Origin: CAZFDT01 sp964518335
GTDB lineage: Bacteria > Planctomycetota > Phycisphaerae > Phycisphaerales > Phycisphaeraceae
Direction of reading: 5' to 3'
Assembly (NCBI GenBank): GCA_964518335.1
Contig: CAZFDT010000024.1
Location: 4,855-68,854 of the forward strand
Length of the DNA: 64,000 bases
This document shows positions 34,634 through 43,215 of the stretch, piece after piece. The notes beneath the pieces were generated by a model that was not told the origin of the DNA, made no database searches, and saw nothing but the letters and a program-made list of their open reading frames with translations. Position numbers and translations under genes: made by a program. The first letter of the stretch is position 1; the number at the start of each line of letters is the position of its first letter.

Positions 34634-35866
34634 TCACCCCCGCACCTTCAGCGCGTCGGGTCCAACAGTCACGATCGTCATCGCCCCGGGGCGGTGGTCC
34701 CGCACGTACTGGTTCACTGCAGCAAGCGTCGCCGCATCGACCTGGGCGGCCATCTCGTCGAGCGTGCGCGCCCGGCCTAACGTGTACTGGTCCGTGGCGA
34801 TCGCCGACGCCCGCGCGCCCGTCGATTCACCCTGCATCACCAGCCGGCTCTTCATGCCAATGATCGCACGGTCGAACTCCGCCTGATCGATCCCGTCGCA
34901 GATGCGTCGCAACTCGGCGGTGAGCACGTCCAGCGTCTCCTGGGCGCGGGGCGTCGTCGTCCCACTGTAGGCCAGCACCGCCCCGCGATCGCGCCCCGAC
35001 GAGTAGCTGGCATACACGGCATAACACAGCCCGCGCTTCTCGCGCACCTCGGTGAACAGCCGACCACTCATCCCGCCCGACAGCACCGCGGTGGCGGCCC
35101 GCTGCAGCATCGAGTCGGCGTGCGGCTCCGGCGGCGCGTCGTAGGCGATGCCGATATGCACCTGCTGCGTGTCGGCGGTCTCGTGCGTGTACCCGCGCGC
35201 GGCGGGCTGGCTCTCCCGGGCGTCATCGAGCCCGCCTTGCCACGACCCCAGCGTCTGCGCCACCTGGTCGCGCAGTGCCGCCCAATCGAAGCGACCGGCA
35301 AAGCCCAACACCGAGCCGCGCGGCACGAACGTCCGACGCCAATAGTCGAGTACCCGCTCGTGCGTCAAAGCCTGCAGATGCTCGCGCACGCCCAGCGGCG
35401 ACCGGCCGAACGGCTCGGGAAAATGACGCCTCTTGAGTTGCAGCATCACCTTCTGCTGCGGCTCGTCGTCGAGCGAGTCGATCGACTGAATCGCCAGATC
35501 GCGCGACGGTCCCAACGCCGAGGCGGCAAGCTGCGGCCGCGTCATCATGTCCGTCAGCAACGGCAGCGCGCCGGGCAGGTTCGTCCCGATCATCGACGCG
35601 TGCAGGTGCAGGTGGTGCGTGGTGACGCTCGTGCCGCGCTGCACGCCCAGGCGGTCCAGCGATTCGCTGTGCTGGCGTGCGTCCAGATCGCCGGCGCCTC
35701 GCATGATCATCTCCGCCAGCACCGTCGCGGCGCCTTGCTGATCGACGGGCTCGTTGGCCACGCCCGCCGGCACGAGCATCGACATCGCCAGCGACTGGGC
35801 CGAGGCGATCGGCTCGGCCAGCAGCCACAGACCGTTGGGCAGTTGTTCGCGAAAAATCTCCGGCAT
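34634..35866 (-). CDS. M16-type (insulinase-like) protein without the HxxEH motif
   Basis: A 410-residue M16 fold. It begins EQLPNGLWLLAEP and has the typical GAATVLAEMIMRGAGD helix where active enzymes have H-x-x-E-H. It continues with an R-H-F-P-E-P-F-G segment and the C-terminal half EKRGLCYAVYASYSSGRDRG. Because the zinc-binding His pair is absent it is probably the non-catalytic partner of an M16B heterodimer; no catalytic partner is adjacent. The start at 35866 was set at the conserved N-terminus. It is divergent from the synthase gene with about 70 bp between. Confidence 0.82.
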   Translation of the reverse strand: MPEIFREQLPNGLWLLAEPIASAQSLAMSMLVPAGVANEPVDQQGAATVLAEMIMRGAGDLDARQHSESLDRLGVQRGTSVTTHHLHLHASMIGTNLPGALPLLTDMMTRPQLAASALGPSRDLAIQSIDSLDDEPQQKVMLQLKRRHFPEPFGRSPLGVREHLQALTHERVLDYWRRTFVPRGSVLGFAGRFDWAALRDQVAQTLGSWQGGLDDARESQPAARGYTHETADTQQVHIGIAYDAPPEPHADSMLQRAATAVLSGGMSGRLFTEVREKRGLCYAVYASYSSGRDRGAVLAYSGTTTPRAQETLDVLTAELRRICDGIDQAEFDRAIIGMKSRLVMQGESTGARASAIATDQYTLGRARTLDEMAAQVDAATLAAVNQYVRDHRPGAMTIVTVGPDALKVRG

Positions 35867-35934
35867 AGGGGCGGGATTGTAACGGATGAACGAAAAACGA
35901 TTGCCCGTCGTCGAGAAGACGTAGAATCGCACCC

Positions 35935-36807
35935 ATGGCGGAGCGACTTGCCGGCTCACGAGCATCAGCGATCGCCCGGGCCTGGCCCGACGCGTGGTTT
36001 GCCGCTGGCTTTCTGCCTCGACCGCGGCGACGGGCGGTCATGTGCCTGTTCGCGGTGGTGCGGCAACTGCGGGAAGTGCTCTGCGGCCAAGACTGTGACG
36101 GCGACTCCTGCACATGCGAATCGGCGACCGAGCGGCAGCGCGTCGCGGCGGCGATCCTCGACCACCTGTGGCGCGGCGAGCCGACGGGCAAGACGGAACT
36201 CGACAGCTTCGCCGCGGTCGTGCGCGAGCACGGACTGGACCGGGCGTGGTTCGAGCGGATGGCCGAGGCGATGGCGCGGACGTTGCCGCCGCGGGTGGCG
36301 ACGTGGCGACGTCTGCGGGAACACGTCGAGGCAATCACAGCGCCGGCGGCAGGGATCGCGGCACGAGTGCTGGGCACGGGCGAGGCGACGCCGCAGTGGG
36401 TCGCGCTGGGCACGGCGATGTGGATGACGCGGCTGCTGGAGCGCATGCGCGACAACGCCGGCGCGGGGCGGGTGACGCTGCCGCTGGACGACCTGGTCAA
36501 GTGCAGCATGACTGACGCGGACGTGCTGCAGTTATGCCACGGCGTGGGTGATGAGCGGTGGGCGGCGGTGGTGGCGGTGCAGGCTGACCGCCTGCGGGCG
36601 ATGTTCGACGGCGGGGCCAAGGCGCTGGCGTCGATCCCCGGCCATCGCGTGCGTCGTGCGGCGGCGGTGCTGGTGGAGCTGGAGCGTCGCCGGCTGGAGC
36701 GGTGCATCGCCGCGATGCTGGCGGGCCAGATGACGAGTCGCGACGCGACACTGGGCGAACGGCTGGGCGCGCTGCCGCGCGCCATGCGTGCGGCGATGAA
36801 AGGGTGA
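35935..36807 (+). CDS. Squalene/phytoene synthase-like protein
   Basis: A 290-residue all-helical protein of the trans-isoprenyl diphosphate synthase head-to-head group. It has FAAGFLPRPRRRAVMCLFAVVRQLREVL at the N-terminus, and an internal RMRDNAGAGRVTLPLDDL segment that corresponds to the second Asp-rich region plus R-x-Y-L-P. The first DxxxD motif is not visible (RQLREVL in its place) and the second has only MRDN. Catalytic competence is therefore doubtful. Hopanoid or carotenoid synthesis would be the expected pathway. It is 3 bp ahead of a Gfo/Idh gene. Confidence 0.65.
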   Translation: MAERLAGSRASAIARAWPDAWFAAGFLPRPRRRAVMCLFAVVRQLREVLCGQDCDGDSCTCESATERQRVAAAILDHLWRGEPTGKTELDSFAAVVREHGLDRAWFERMAEAMARTLPPRVATWRRLREHVEAITAPAAGIAARVLGTGEATPQWVALGTAMWMTRLLERMRDNAGAGRVTLPLDDLVKCSMTDADVLQLCHGVGDERWAAVVAVQADRLRAMFDGGAKALASIPGHRVRRAAAVLVELERRRLERCIAAMLAGQMTSRDATLGERLGALPRAMRAAMKG

Positions 36808-36810
36808 AGC

Positions 36811-37851
36811 ATGATTCGCTGGGGTATCATTGGCTGCGGTGACGTGTGCGAGGTCAAGAGCGGGCCGGCGTTTCAGAAGGCCGACGGCAGCGAGCTCGTC
36901 GCCGTGATGCGGCGCGATCCGTGCAAATGTGAGGACTATGCGCGGCGGCACGGCGTGCCCAGGTGGTACACCGACGCGCGGCAGCTCATCGACGACCCCG
37001 ATGTCGATGCGGTGTACGTCGCCACGCCGGTGGGCACGCACCTGCACTACGCGCTGCAGGTCGCTGCGGCGGGCAAGCCGTGCTACGTCGAAAAGCCCAT
37101 GGCGCGCAGCCACGCCGAGTGCCGGCAGATGGTCGAGGCGTTCGAGCGCGCCGGTCGGCCGTTGTTTGTGGCCTACTATCGCCGCAAATTGCCGCGGTTC
37201 GAGAAGGTCAAGGAGTTGAACGACGCCGGCCGCATCGGCACGGTGACGGCGGTGAGCGTGCGGTTCGCCTGCGCCAGCCATCGCGGCAACACCCGTCAGT
37301 GGCGACTCAACGCCCAGGAGTCCGGCGGCGGCCTGTTCATGGACCTGGCGTCGCACACCCTCGACGTGCTCGATCACATCCTCGGCGCCGTCGCCGACGT
37401 CAAGGGATTTGCCGTCAACCGAAGCGGCGCGTACGACGTCGAGGACGCGGTGGCGATGCAGTTCCAGTACGAATCGGGCGTCATTGGCGCGGGCCTGTGG
37501 GACTTCGCCAGCGCGGTGAGCGAGGACATCATCGAGATCCACGGGACCGACGGCCGCATCGCCCTATCCACGTTCGGCAACGAGCCGGTCGCGCTGCAGT
37601 TGCCTTCCGGCGGCGAGTCCTTCACCCTGCCCAACCCGCCGCATGTCCACCAGCCGCTGGTGCAGACGATCGTGGACGAGCTCAGCGGCAAGCCGGGCTG
37701 CAGTTGCCCCAGCACCGGCGTCTCCGCTGCGCGCACCGCCCGCGTCATGGACGAGGCGCTGCAGAGCTACTACGGCCGCCGCGACGACGACTTCTGGACC
37801 CGCCCCGACACCTGGCCCGCCCCCGGACGGCGCCCCCGCCGCGGCGGCTGA
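36811..37851 (+). CDS. Gfo/Idh/MocA family oxidoreductase
   Basis: A 346-residue dehydrogenase. It has WGIIGCGDVCEVKSGPAF at the N-terminus, DVDAVYVATPVGTHLHYAL, and EKPMARSHAEC near residue 93 with the catalytic Lys. The C-terminal GGLFMDLASHTLDVLDHILG follows. It oxidises or reduces a sugar or cyclitol with NAD(P). It is not closely related to the one at 14.1 kb. It is probably co-transcribed with the preceding synthase-like gene, but the functional link is unclear. Confidence 0.9.
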   Translation: MIRWGIIGCGDVCEVKSGPAFQKADGSELVAVMRRDPCKCEDYARRHGVPRWYTDARQLIDDPDVDAVYVATPVGTHLHYALQVAAAGKPCYVEKPMARSHAECRQMVEAFERAGRPLFVAYYRRKLPRFEKVKELNDAGRIGTVTAVSVRFACASHRGNTRQWRLNAQESGGGLFMDLASHTLDVLDHILGAVADVKGFAVNRSGAYDVEDAVAMQFQYESGVIGAGLWDFASAVSEDIIEIHGTDGRIALSTFGNEPVALQLPSGGESFTLPNPPHVHQPLVQTIVDELSGKPGCSCPSTGVSAARTARVMDEALQSYYGRRDDDFWTRPDTWPAPGRRPRRGG

Positions 37852-37964
37852 CGGACAATCTGGCTGGCGGCATGGCCGCGGGCGAGTCCATCACGAACCT
37901 GACGTCGGCCGAACCGCAAATGTTCACTGCGGCGAAGAGGCCGCCAGCGGGTAGAATCGAAGCC

Positions 37965-38444
37965 ATGTCTGCGGCCCAGTCCATCGCATCGTCAGGCTTG
38001 CGGGTGATCGTCGCCGGGTTCGGGCCCGTGGGTCGGGCCGTCACCGAGCTGCTGGAGCAGGCGGGGGCGCATGTGACGATCATCGAACTCAATGCCGGCA
38101 CGTGTGCGCGGCAGAGCGATCTGAACCGTCGGGCGATCAACGGCGATGCGGGCGATCCGGCGACGTTGCGCGAGGCGGGGCTGGCGCGGGCCGATGCGCT
38201 GATCCTGACCGTGCCGGATGAGGCTGGCGCCCTACGGGCATGCGAGGCGGCCAGGCAGATCAATCCCAACGTCTTCATCGCCGCGCGGACGAACTTTCTC
38301 AGCCAGGGCCTGCTGGCGACGCGGGCGGGCGCCGACGAGGTGATCGTCGAGGAGGTCGTCACGGCCGAGGCGATGAAGCAGGCGGTGCTGCGTCGCGTGC
38401 TCAACGGCAAGGACGACCAGCCCGCCGCCGATCCGGCCGCTTGA
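37965..38444 (+). CDS. TrkA-N (RCK_N) NAD-binding protein
   Basis: A 159-residue protein consisting of a single RCK_N domain: VIVAGFGPVGRAVTELLEQ (Rossmann GxGxxG), an acidic strand end IIELN, INGDAGDPATLREAG and a distal ADALILTVPDEAGAL. Such domains gate K+ or other channels and transporters via NAD(H). There is no C-terminal TrkA-C domain and no transporter gene next to it. A TAGAAT box lies 7 bp upstream of the ATG (37965), suggesting a very short leader. Confidence 0.85.
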   Translation: MSAAQSIASSGLRVIVAGFGPVGRAVTELLEQAGAHVTIIELNAGTCARQSDLNRRAINGDAGDPATLREAGLARADALILTVPDEAGALRACEAARQINPNVFIAARTNFLSQGLLATRAGADEVIVEEVVTAEAMKQAVLRRVLNGKDDQPAADPAA

Positions 38445-38447
38445 GCG

Positions 38448-38735
38448 TCAGTTCTGTCCGTCGGTGCTGATCCAGCGCGTGCGGACGTCGCCATCTTTGC
38501 GGACGTGCTCGGTGTAGCGCCAGACGTTGCCGGTGGCGGTGTCGAGTTTGAAGAGGCCCGTGACCTGCCGCGCCGCGCCGCCCTCGGAGGTGACGGTGAA
38601 TTCGGCGCTGACCAGGGCAAAGCGGCCGGCGGCGCCCTGGGGCTGCGCCTCGGCGCGAGGGGCCGATCCCGCCAGCATCACCAGCAGCAAAGTGGTGGAG
38701 ATCACCAGACACGTCGTCAACGCGCGATGTCGCAT
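38448..38735 (-). CDS. Small secreted protein of unknown function
   Basis: A 95-residue protein with a signal peptide (about residues 8-32, ending AEAQ). The mature domain has beta-rich segments: FALVSAEFTV, GLFKLDTATGNVWRYTEHV and RWISTDGQN. Similar short beta domains with a G-x-x-W-x-Y pattern recur in bacterial secreted proteins, but no family name is secure. It lies 13 bp before a dienelactone hydrolase-like secreted enzyme on the same strand, so they may be co-transcribed. Confidence 0.65.
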   Translation of the reverse strand: MRHRALTTCLVISTTLLLVMLAGSAPRAEAQPQGAAGRFALVSAEFTVTSEGGAARQVTGLFKLDTATGNVWRYTEHVRKDGDVRTRWISTDGQN

Positions 38736-38748
38736 GATGGGCCCTTTC

Positions 38749-39540
38749 CTATGGTTTGATGGCGAACAGTTCGTCGAAGAAGGCTTTCATGTGCGCCCAG
38801 GAGCGCAGGTCGGCGGCGCGCTGGTAGGCCACGCCGGGGATGTTGGCGCGGCCGGCGTCGGGATTGGTGAAGCTGTGGACAGCGCTGCTGTAGCTGATCC
38901 ACTGCCAGTCGATGCCCGCCGCCGTCGCCGCTGCAGTGAACCTGGCGATCTCCTCGTCGCTGATGAAAGTATCGGCCGCGCCATGGCAGATGAGCACCGC
39001 GGCGGTGACGTCCTTGTCCTCAGGCTGCGGCACGACCGGCGTGCCATGGAAGCTCACCACGCCCTTGAGCGGCGCGCCGCTGTACGCCAGTTGCTGCGCC
39101 ACCGACCCGCCGAAGCAGTATCCGATCGCCGCCAGCCGGTCGGCATCGACTTTCTCGTGCTTGGCCAGCACGTCAAACCCGGCACGAGCGCGGGCGCGCA
39201 CCAGCGTCGGGTCCTCGCCGCGAAAGCGACCGGCCCACGTGCCCGCCTCCTTCGGATCCGTCGTGACCAGGCCCTTGCCATACATGTCACAGGCGAACGC
39301 CACGTAGCCCAGACCGGCGAGCATCCTCGCCCGCTGGCGCGCGTAGTCGTTGAGGCCCCACCACTCGTGAATCACCATCACGCCCGGCAGCTTGCCCTTC
39401 AGCGCGTCGTCATAGGCCACAAACCCCTCCAGGGCCACGCCATCGTGCGTGTAGGAGATGGTCTGCGTGCGAATCTCGGCGGCGGCGGCACTGGTCAACA
39501 GCAGCACAGCAGCGACGACGTGCGACAGGGTGCGGGGCAT
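38749..39540 (-). CDS. Secreted dienelactone hydrolase family protein
   Basis: A 263-residue alpha/beta hydrolase with a clear signal peptide (about residues 1-20). The Cys nucleophile elbow is IGYCFGGSVAQQ near residue 134, the Asp follows in ICHGAADTFI and the His in AVHSFTNPDAG. MVIHEWWGLNDYARQR is the oxyanion-hole strand. This family cleaves ester or lactone bonds; the natural substrate cannot be told. The export signal places it in the periplasm or outside. It is followed downstream by the small secreted protein gene. Confidence 0.9.
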   Translation of the reverse strand: MPRTLSHVVAAVLLLTSAAAAEIRTQTISYTHDGVALEGFVAYDDALKGKLPGVMVIHEWWGLNDYARQRARMLAGLGYVAFACDMYGKGLVTTDPKEAGTWAGRFRGEDPTLVRARARAGFDVLAKHEKVDADRLAAIGYCFGGSVAQQLAYSGAPLKGVVSFHGTPVVPQPEDKDVTAAVLICHGAADTFISDEEIARFTAAATAAGIDWQWISYSSAVHSFTNPDAGRANIPGVAYQRAADLRSWAHMKAFFDELFAIKP

Positions 39541-39622
39541 GGCGGTCTCCTTGGATGTTCCGCGAACAGCCTACAATAGCCCATCTGCCCGTCCAAGGTC
39601 GGACGAATCGGCTAAACTGTCG

Positions 39623-39632
39623 CCCCCCCCCC
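39623..39632 (+). repeat. C10 homopolymer upstream of cyclophilin
   Basis: Ten consecutive Cs lie 18 bp before the cyclophilin start and just after a possible -10 box (TAAACT). Such a tract can slip. Confidence 0.9.
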
Positions 39633-39650
39633 ACAACCCCGGAGCAATCC

Positions 39651-40091
39651 ATGAAGACCGCCACCATCCGCACCAGTAAGGGCGACATCAAGCTCGAACT
39701 CTTCGACAAGGACGCCCCCAAGACCGTGGAGAACTTCGAGACCCTCGCCAACAAGGGCTTCTACAACGGGCTGAAGTTCCACCGCGTCATCGCCGACTTC
39801 ATGATCCAGGGCGGCTGCCCGCAAGGCAGTGGCACGGGCGGACCCGGCTACAAGTTCGCCGACGAGCCCTCGGCCCTCAAGCTCAAGCACACCGGCCCCG
39901 GCATCCTCTCCATGGCCAACGCCGGCCCCAACACCAACGGCTCGCAGTTCTTCATCACCCACGTCGCCACCCCCTGGCTCGACGGCAAGCACGCCGTCTT
40001 CGGCAAGGTCATCGACAAGGCCAGCCAGGACGTCGTCAACGCCATCCAGCAGGGCGACGTCATGGAAAGCGTGACGATCAGCGCGGCATGA
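39651..40091 (+). CDS. Peptidyl-prolyl cis-trans isomerase (cyclophilin)
   Basis: A 146-residue cyclophilin domain with no signal peptide, so cytoplasmic. Signature residues are present: FYNGLKFHRVIADFMIQGG (Arg catalytic), GPGILSMANAGPNTNGSQFF, and HAVFGKVI. It accelerates folding by cis-trans proline isomerisation and is often non-essential. The Shine-Dalgarno is GGAG, 8 bp before the ATG. A C10 tract precedes it. Confidence 0.93.
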   Translation: MKTATIRTSKGDIKLELFDKDAPKTVENFETLANKGFYNGLKFHRVIADFMIQGGCPQGSGTGGPGYKFADEPSALKLKHTGPGILSMANAGPNTNGSQFFITHVATPWLDGKHAVFGKVIDKASQDVVNAIQQGDVMESVTISAA

Positions 40092-40131
40092 GCGGCTTGG
40101 CGTGTCGCGGCGTGCCCTCGAAGGTGTTGAC

Positions 40132-40272
40132 GTGGTCACGCACTACATTCCATCCAGCGGCGGGTCTCCCAAGGCAGGCTGTCGTACGGCCATTGTCGCT
40201 TGGCTCGCCATGATCGTCGGTCTGTCATTGTTCCTCGCGACGCTGGCGTACGCGTTCTGGCTGATCGCGTGA
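40132..40272 (+). CDS. Possible 46-residue single-span membrane protein
   Basis: From the GTG at 40132 the frame gives a short hydrophilic N-terminus with Gly/Ser/Pro, one Cys, and then a 25-residue hydrophobic helix (VAWLAMIVGLSLFLATLAYA) ending LIA. AAGGTG lies upstream. It occupies the gap between the cyclophilin and convergent RluA-type genes. The hydrophobic composition supports coding, but no homologue is recognised. Confidence 0.45.
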   Translation: MVTHYIPSSGGSPKAGCRTAIVAWLAMIVGLSLFLATLAYAFWLIA

Positions 40273-40300
40273 TGACAGGTCCAGAGGTGGCGACCAAAGA

Positions 40301-41188
40301 TCACCCGAACGAGGTGGGCACAGGCGCGTCTGCCGATACCGGCCCAACTGCCAGATGCGTGGCGTGCAGCATCAGGCGAGGGGCGCTGCCCTTGTCGCCG
40401 TACACGGCGTCGCCCAGGACGGGGTGGCCGCGATGGGCGAAGCTGGCGCGGATCTGGTGCAGGAAACCGGTGCCCAGGTCGATCTCGATCAGCGAGGCGC
40501 CCGGCATGTGGCGCAAGACGCGCCACGTGTGGTAGCAGCGCCGTCCACCGGGCGGCAGCGGGGCGTCGGGCGGCAGCACCTTCACGCGGGCTGGATGGTG
40601 CCGGGCGATGACGAGGTTCACCTCCTCGCGGCCGCCGCCTTCGAGCCGACCACCCACCGTGGCGAGATAGACCTTCGTCGTGTCGTGCTCGTGAAAGGCC
40701 CGCGTGAGCGTCAGCCACATCAACTGTGTCGTGGCGACCACGATGCATCCGGAGGTTTCCACGTCCAGCCGATGCACCACGCCGCTGCGCAGTCCGCCTT
40801 CGCCGACCCCGGCCATCTGGGGATATCGGGCGATGGCGCGGTTGAGCAGCGTGCCACGCTCGTCGGGCGACAGCGGATGCACCGGCATGCCCGCGGGCTT
40901 GTCGAGCACGACCCAGCCATCACCTTCGCTCAGCACGGGCAGCGCAGGGTCGGGCTGGGCGACAGGCAACTGCAACGTCGGAGGCACGAAGTTGCGCACC
41001 GCGACCTCCGCACCCCCGCGCAGCGGCGATCCCTTGTCCGACTCGCGCATCACGCGGCCATCGAGCTGCACTTGCCCGCGCGCCAGCACCCGTCGGGCCT
41101 CGGCGCGCGACACGGACAGACGATCGGCTAACCAGGCGTCCAGGCGACGCCCGGCCTGATCGTCGTCAACGTGCCATATGGGGTCCAC
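40301..41188 (-). CDS. RluA-type pseudouridine synthase with S4 domain
   Basis: A 295-residue enzyme. The N-terminal S4 domain is RLDAWLADRLSVSRAEARRVL. The catalytic motif HRLDVETSGCIVVATT (Asp) lies near residue 145. LDLGTGFLHQIRASFAHRG and GDAVYGDKG complete the C-terminal block. It converts specific uridines in 23S rRNA or tRNA to pseudouridine; the site cannot be assigned within the RluA/C/D family. It ends about 28 bp from the small membrane ORF and begins 4 bp before the end of the desaturase gene on the same strand. Confidence 0.9.
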   Translation of the reverse strand: MDPIWHVDDDQAGRRLDAWLADRLSVSRAEARRVLARGQVQLDGRVMRESDKGSPLRGGAEVAVRNFVPPTLQLPVAQPDPALPVLSEGDGWVVLDKPAGMPVHPLSPDERGTLLNRAIARYPQMAGVGEGGLRSGVVHRLDVETSGCIVVATTQLMWLTLTRAFHEHDTTKVYLATVGGRLEGGGREEVNLVIARHHPARVKVLPPDAPLPPGGRRCYHTWRVLRHMPGASLIEIDLGTGFLHQIRASFAHRGHPVLGDAVYGDKGSAPRLMLHATHLAVGPVSADAPVPTSFG

Positions 41189-41192
41189 GGTC

Positions 41193-42167
41193 TTACGCGG
41201 AGAAGGCCCGCTTGCCCGGCAGCGGCAACGCCGGGGGAAGCACAGGCGCGACCGGCTCGGCGTCGCTCTTGACCGGCGACTCGGGCTGGGGCTGTGCCAT
41301 CTTCGACAGGTCGGGCTCGACCACGTCGTACGCCAGGCCCACCCGCCGCAGCACCTTGATCGTCCACCACGTCAGGTCGAATTCCCACCAGCGCATGCCG
41401 TGCGCCGCCGACCGCTGCTGGGCGTGATGGTTGTTGTGCCAGCCCTCGCCAAAGGAGAACAACGCGACCCACCAGAGGTTGGTGGACTGATCGGTGGTCT
41501 CAAAGTTTCGGTAGCCCCAGGTGTGACTGGCGGAGTTGACGAACCATGTGCCGTGATAGACCGCCACGGCGCGAAGGCACACGCCCCAGACGACCCACGA
41601 CCATGCCAGCGTCCACCCGCCGACGGCGTAACCCACGCCGATCAGCAGCGCTACCAGCGCGAACTGCGGCACGTAAAAGAAGCGGTTGAGCCAGCGCTGC
41701 ACGGGATCGCGCATCAGGTCTCGGGCGGCGGAGATGCCCGGCTGGCCGTTCTCGCCATCCTTGAGCATGCACCAGAGCATGTGCGCCCAGGTGAAACCGT
41801 GCTTGGGCGAATGCGGGTCAAGTTCCTCGTCGGAATGCGCGTGGTGGATGCGGTGCACGCCGACCCACTGCGCCGGTCCGCCCTGCCAGCTCATGCACGC
41901 CAGCGAGGTGAGGACGTACTCGAACCACTTGGGCGTCTTGAAGCTGCGGTGGGTAAGCAGACGGTGGTAGCACAGCGTGATGCCCAGCCCACCCGTGACC
42001 CAGATCAGCAAGAAGAAGATGGCCAGTCCCGACCAGGAGAACGTGAACGGCGCCGCCAAGCAGCCCACGTGGAGGGCGGCAATGGCGATCACAACCGGCC
42101 AATCGATGGCGGACCATGTGAGGCCGCGCTTCAAGGGCGGGGTCCCCAATGCAACTGACTGACTCAT
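41193..42167 (-). CDS. Membrane fatty acid desaturase (acyl-CoA/acyl-lipid type)
   Basis: A 324-residue di-iron desaturase. The three His boxes are present: HRLLTHR near residue 69, HRIHHAHSD near 105, and HNNHHA near 248. Hydrophobic helices surround them (ALHVGCLAAPFTFSWSGLAIF, VALLIGVGYAVGG). It introduces a double bond, most probably delta-9, into saturated fatty acids. A C-terminal 50-residue Pro/Ser-rich tail is not part of the catalytic domain. ATG 42167 has AGGATCTC upstream and begins where family similarity begins. Confidence 0.9.
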   Translation of the reverse strand: MSQSVALGTPPLKRGLTWSAIDWPVVIAIAALHVGCLAAPFTFSWSGLAIFFLLIWVTGGLGITLCYHRLLTHRSFKTPKWFEYVLTSLACMSWQGGPAQWVGVHRIHHAHSDEELDPHSPKHGFTWAHMLWCMLKDGENGQPGISAARDLMRDPVQRWLNRFFYVPQFALVALLIGVGYAVGGWTLAWSWVVWGVCLRAVAVYHGTWFVNSASHTWGYRNFETTDQSTNLWWVALFSFGEGWHNNHHAQQRSAAHGMRWWEFDLTWWTIKVLRRVGLAYDVVEPDLSKMAQPQPESPVKSDAEPVAPVLPPALPLPGKRAFSA

Positions 42168-42714
42168 GCGAGATCCTGACGGTAAGGGCGATGACGGTAG
42201 TGGCGTGACCACGGTGAACCCGAAGGTCAGATTGTAGTCATTCCATCGGCCATCTGCCCGAGAGGCAACGAAAATGTGAAGCCGCGAGCCCCCGCTCTGC
42301 CTGCCGACAGGTTTTCCACGAATTATCCCCAGCCTGTTCCGACACCACAGGGCACGGCAGACCGATTCCCGACACCTCTGAAAAACGCTGGAAATCCAAG
42401 CCAAATCATGCCAGACTCGCGATCTGAGACACAACACGGGCCGCTCATGTCAGGGCTCCTGACCGCGTCATGCATGGCTGGGGGAGGCACCTGCAAGGAA
42501 AATGTTGCAAAGTGGGGTATTGTGGGTTAGTATCCCAACCCAACGCGGCCCCGTGGGGGGGCCAATCCGGGATACGTCGGCAGGAAGTCGGCACCGCGGC
42601 TCGTCTTCGATGGAACGGGGACTAGGTCGCAGCCGGTTCCGGGTCAAACGTCTTGGTCGGGCGCGACATCACACGCATTTGGGAACGGATTCCCCCAGCA
42701 CGTAAGGCTCGCAC
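42168..42714. other. 547-bp intergenic region before mraZ
   Basis: No convincing gene. It contains two DnaA-box-like nonamers in tandem (TTTTCCACG 42312-42320 and TTATCCCCA 42323-42331), MraZ-type repeats at 42513, and a GC hairpin (GGCCCC 42547-42552, GGGGCC 42558-42563). The nonamers are too few and too imperfect to claim an origin. Confidence 0.4.
42513..42526 (+). promoter_or_regulatory. MraZ-type operator repeats
   Basis: TGGGG at 42513 and TGGGT at 42523 are exactly 10 bp apart. This matches the known MraZ binding mode (TGGGN repeats with 5-nt spacers). A weaker third element (TGTTG) is in phase at 42503. They lie about 190 bp upstream of mraZ. Confidence 0.6.
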
Positions 42715-43215
42715 GTGGTCTTCACTGGGACCTATGAGCACTCGATCGATGCCAAGCACCGCCTGGCCATCCCCGCTCGCCTCCGCAGCCTGCTGCAACG
42801 CGACGCCATGGCCGCCGCCGGCGCCGCGCTCGACGCGCCCATCCTTCTCTACGTCGTTCTGGCCAAGGGCAACGTCTTGTGCCTCTACCCCGAACGTGAG
42901 TTCGAACGTCGCGCCGCCGAGCTCGATCACAGCGAGCGTCACCCTGACGAAGTGCTCGAATACGAGGAGCTTCGCTTTTCCTTGGCCGAGCCCGTCGAAC
43001 TCGACGCCGCCGGACGCGTCCGTCTGCCCGACCATCTTCTCAAGATGGCCGGCCTGGGCAGCGACGTCGTCCTCCTGGGCGTCAAAGACCACCTGCAGAT
43101 CCGCGACCGACAAACCTGGCTCGCCTACCGCGACGCCAAACTCCGTGACCGACCCGACATGCTCATGAACCCACGCCAGGCCATGCGACGCCCGGCCGAA
43201 CATCCCGACCATTGA
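42715..43215 (+). CDS. mraZ: MraZ transcriptional regulator (SpoVT/AbrB-like)
   Basis: A 166-residue protein with the two MraZ half-domains: FTGTYEHSIDAKHRLAIPARLR at the N-terminus and a second DAAGRVRLPDHLLKMAGL. MraZ forms ring-shaped oligomers that bind TGGGN repeats upstream of its own gene, and it normally heads the division/cell-wall cluster. Start is GTG at 42715 with a weak ribosome site. No rsmH or fts genes follow; instead there is about 890 bp without genes and then a tRNA. It is therefore an isolated mraZ copy here, or the cluster has been split. Confidence 0.9.
   Translation: MVFTGTYEHSIDAKHRLAIPARLRSLLQRDAMAAAGAALDAPILLYVVLAKGNVLCLYPEREFERRAAELDHSERHPDEVLEYEELRFSLAEPVELDAAGRVRLPDHLLKMAGLGSDVVLLGVKDHLQIRDRQTWLAYRDAKLRDRPDMLMNPRQAMRRPAEHPDH

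Noticed and set aside
42312..42331. Two DnaA-box-like nonamers suggesting an origin
   Set aside because: Only two imperfect boxes, no AT-rich unwinding region and no dnaA/dnaN/parAB genes nearby.
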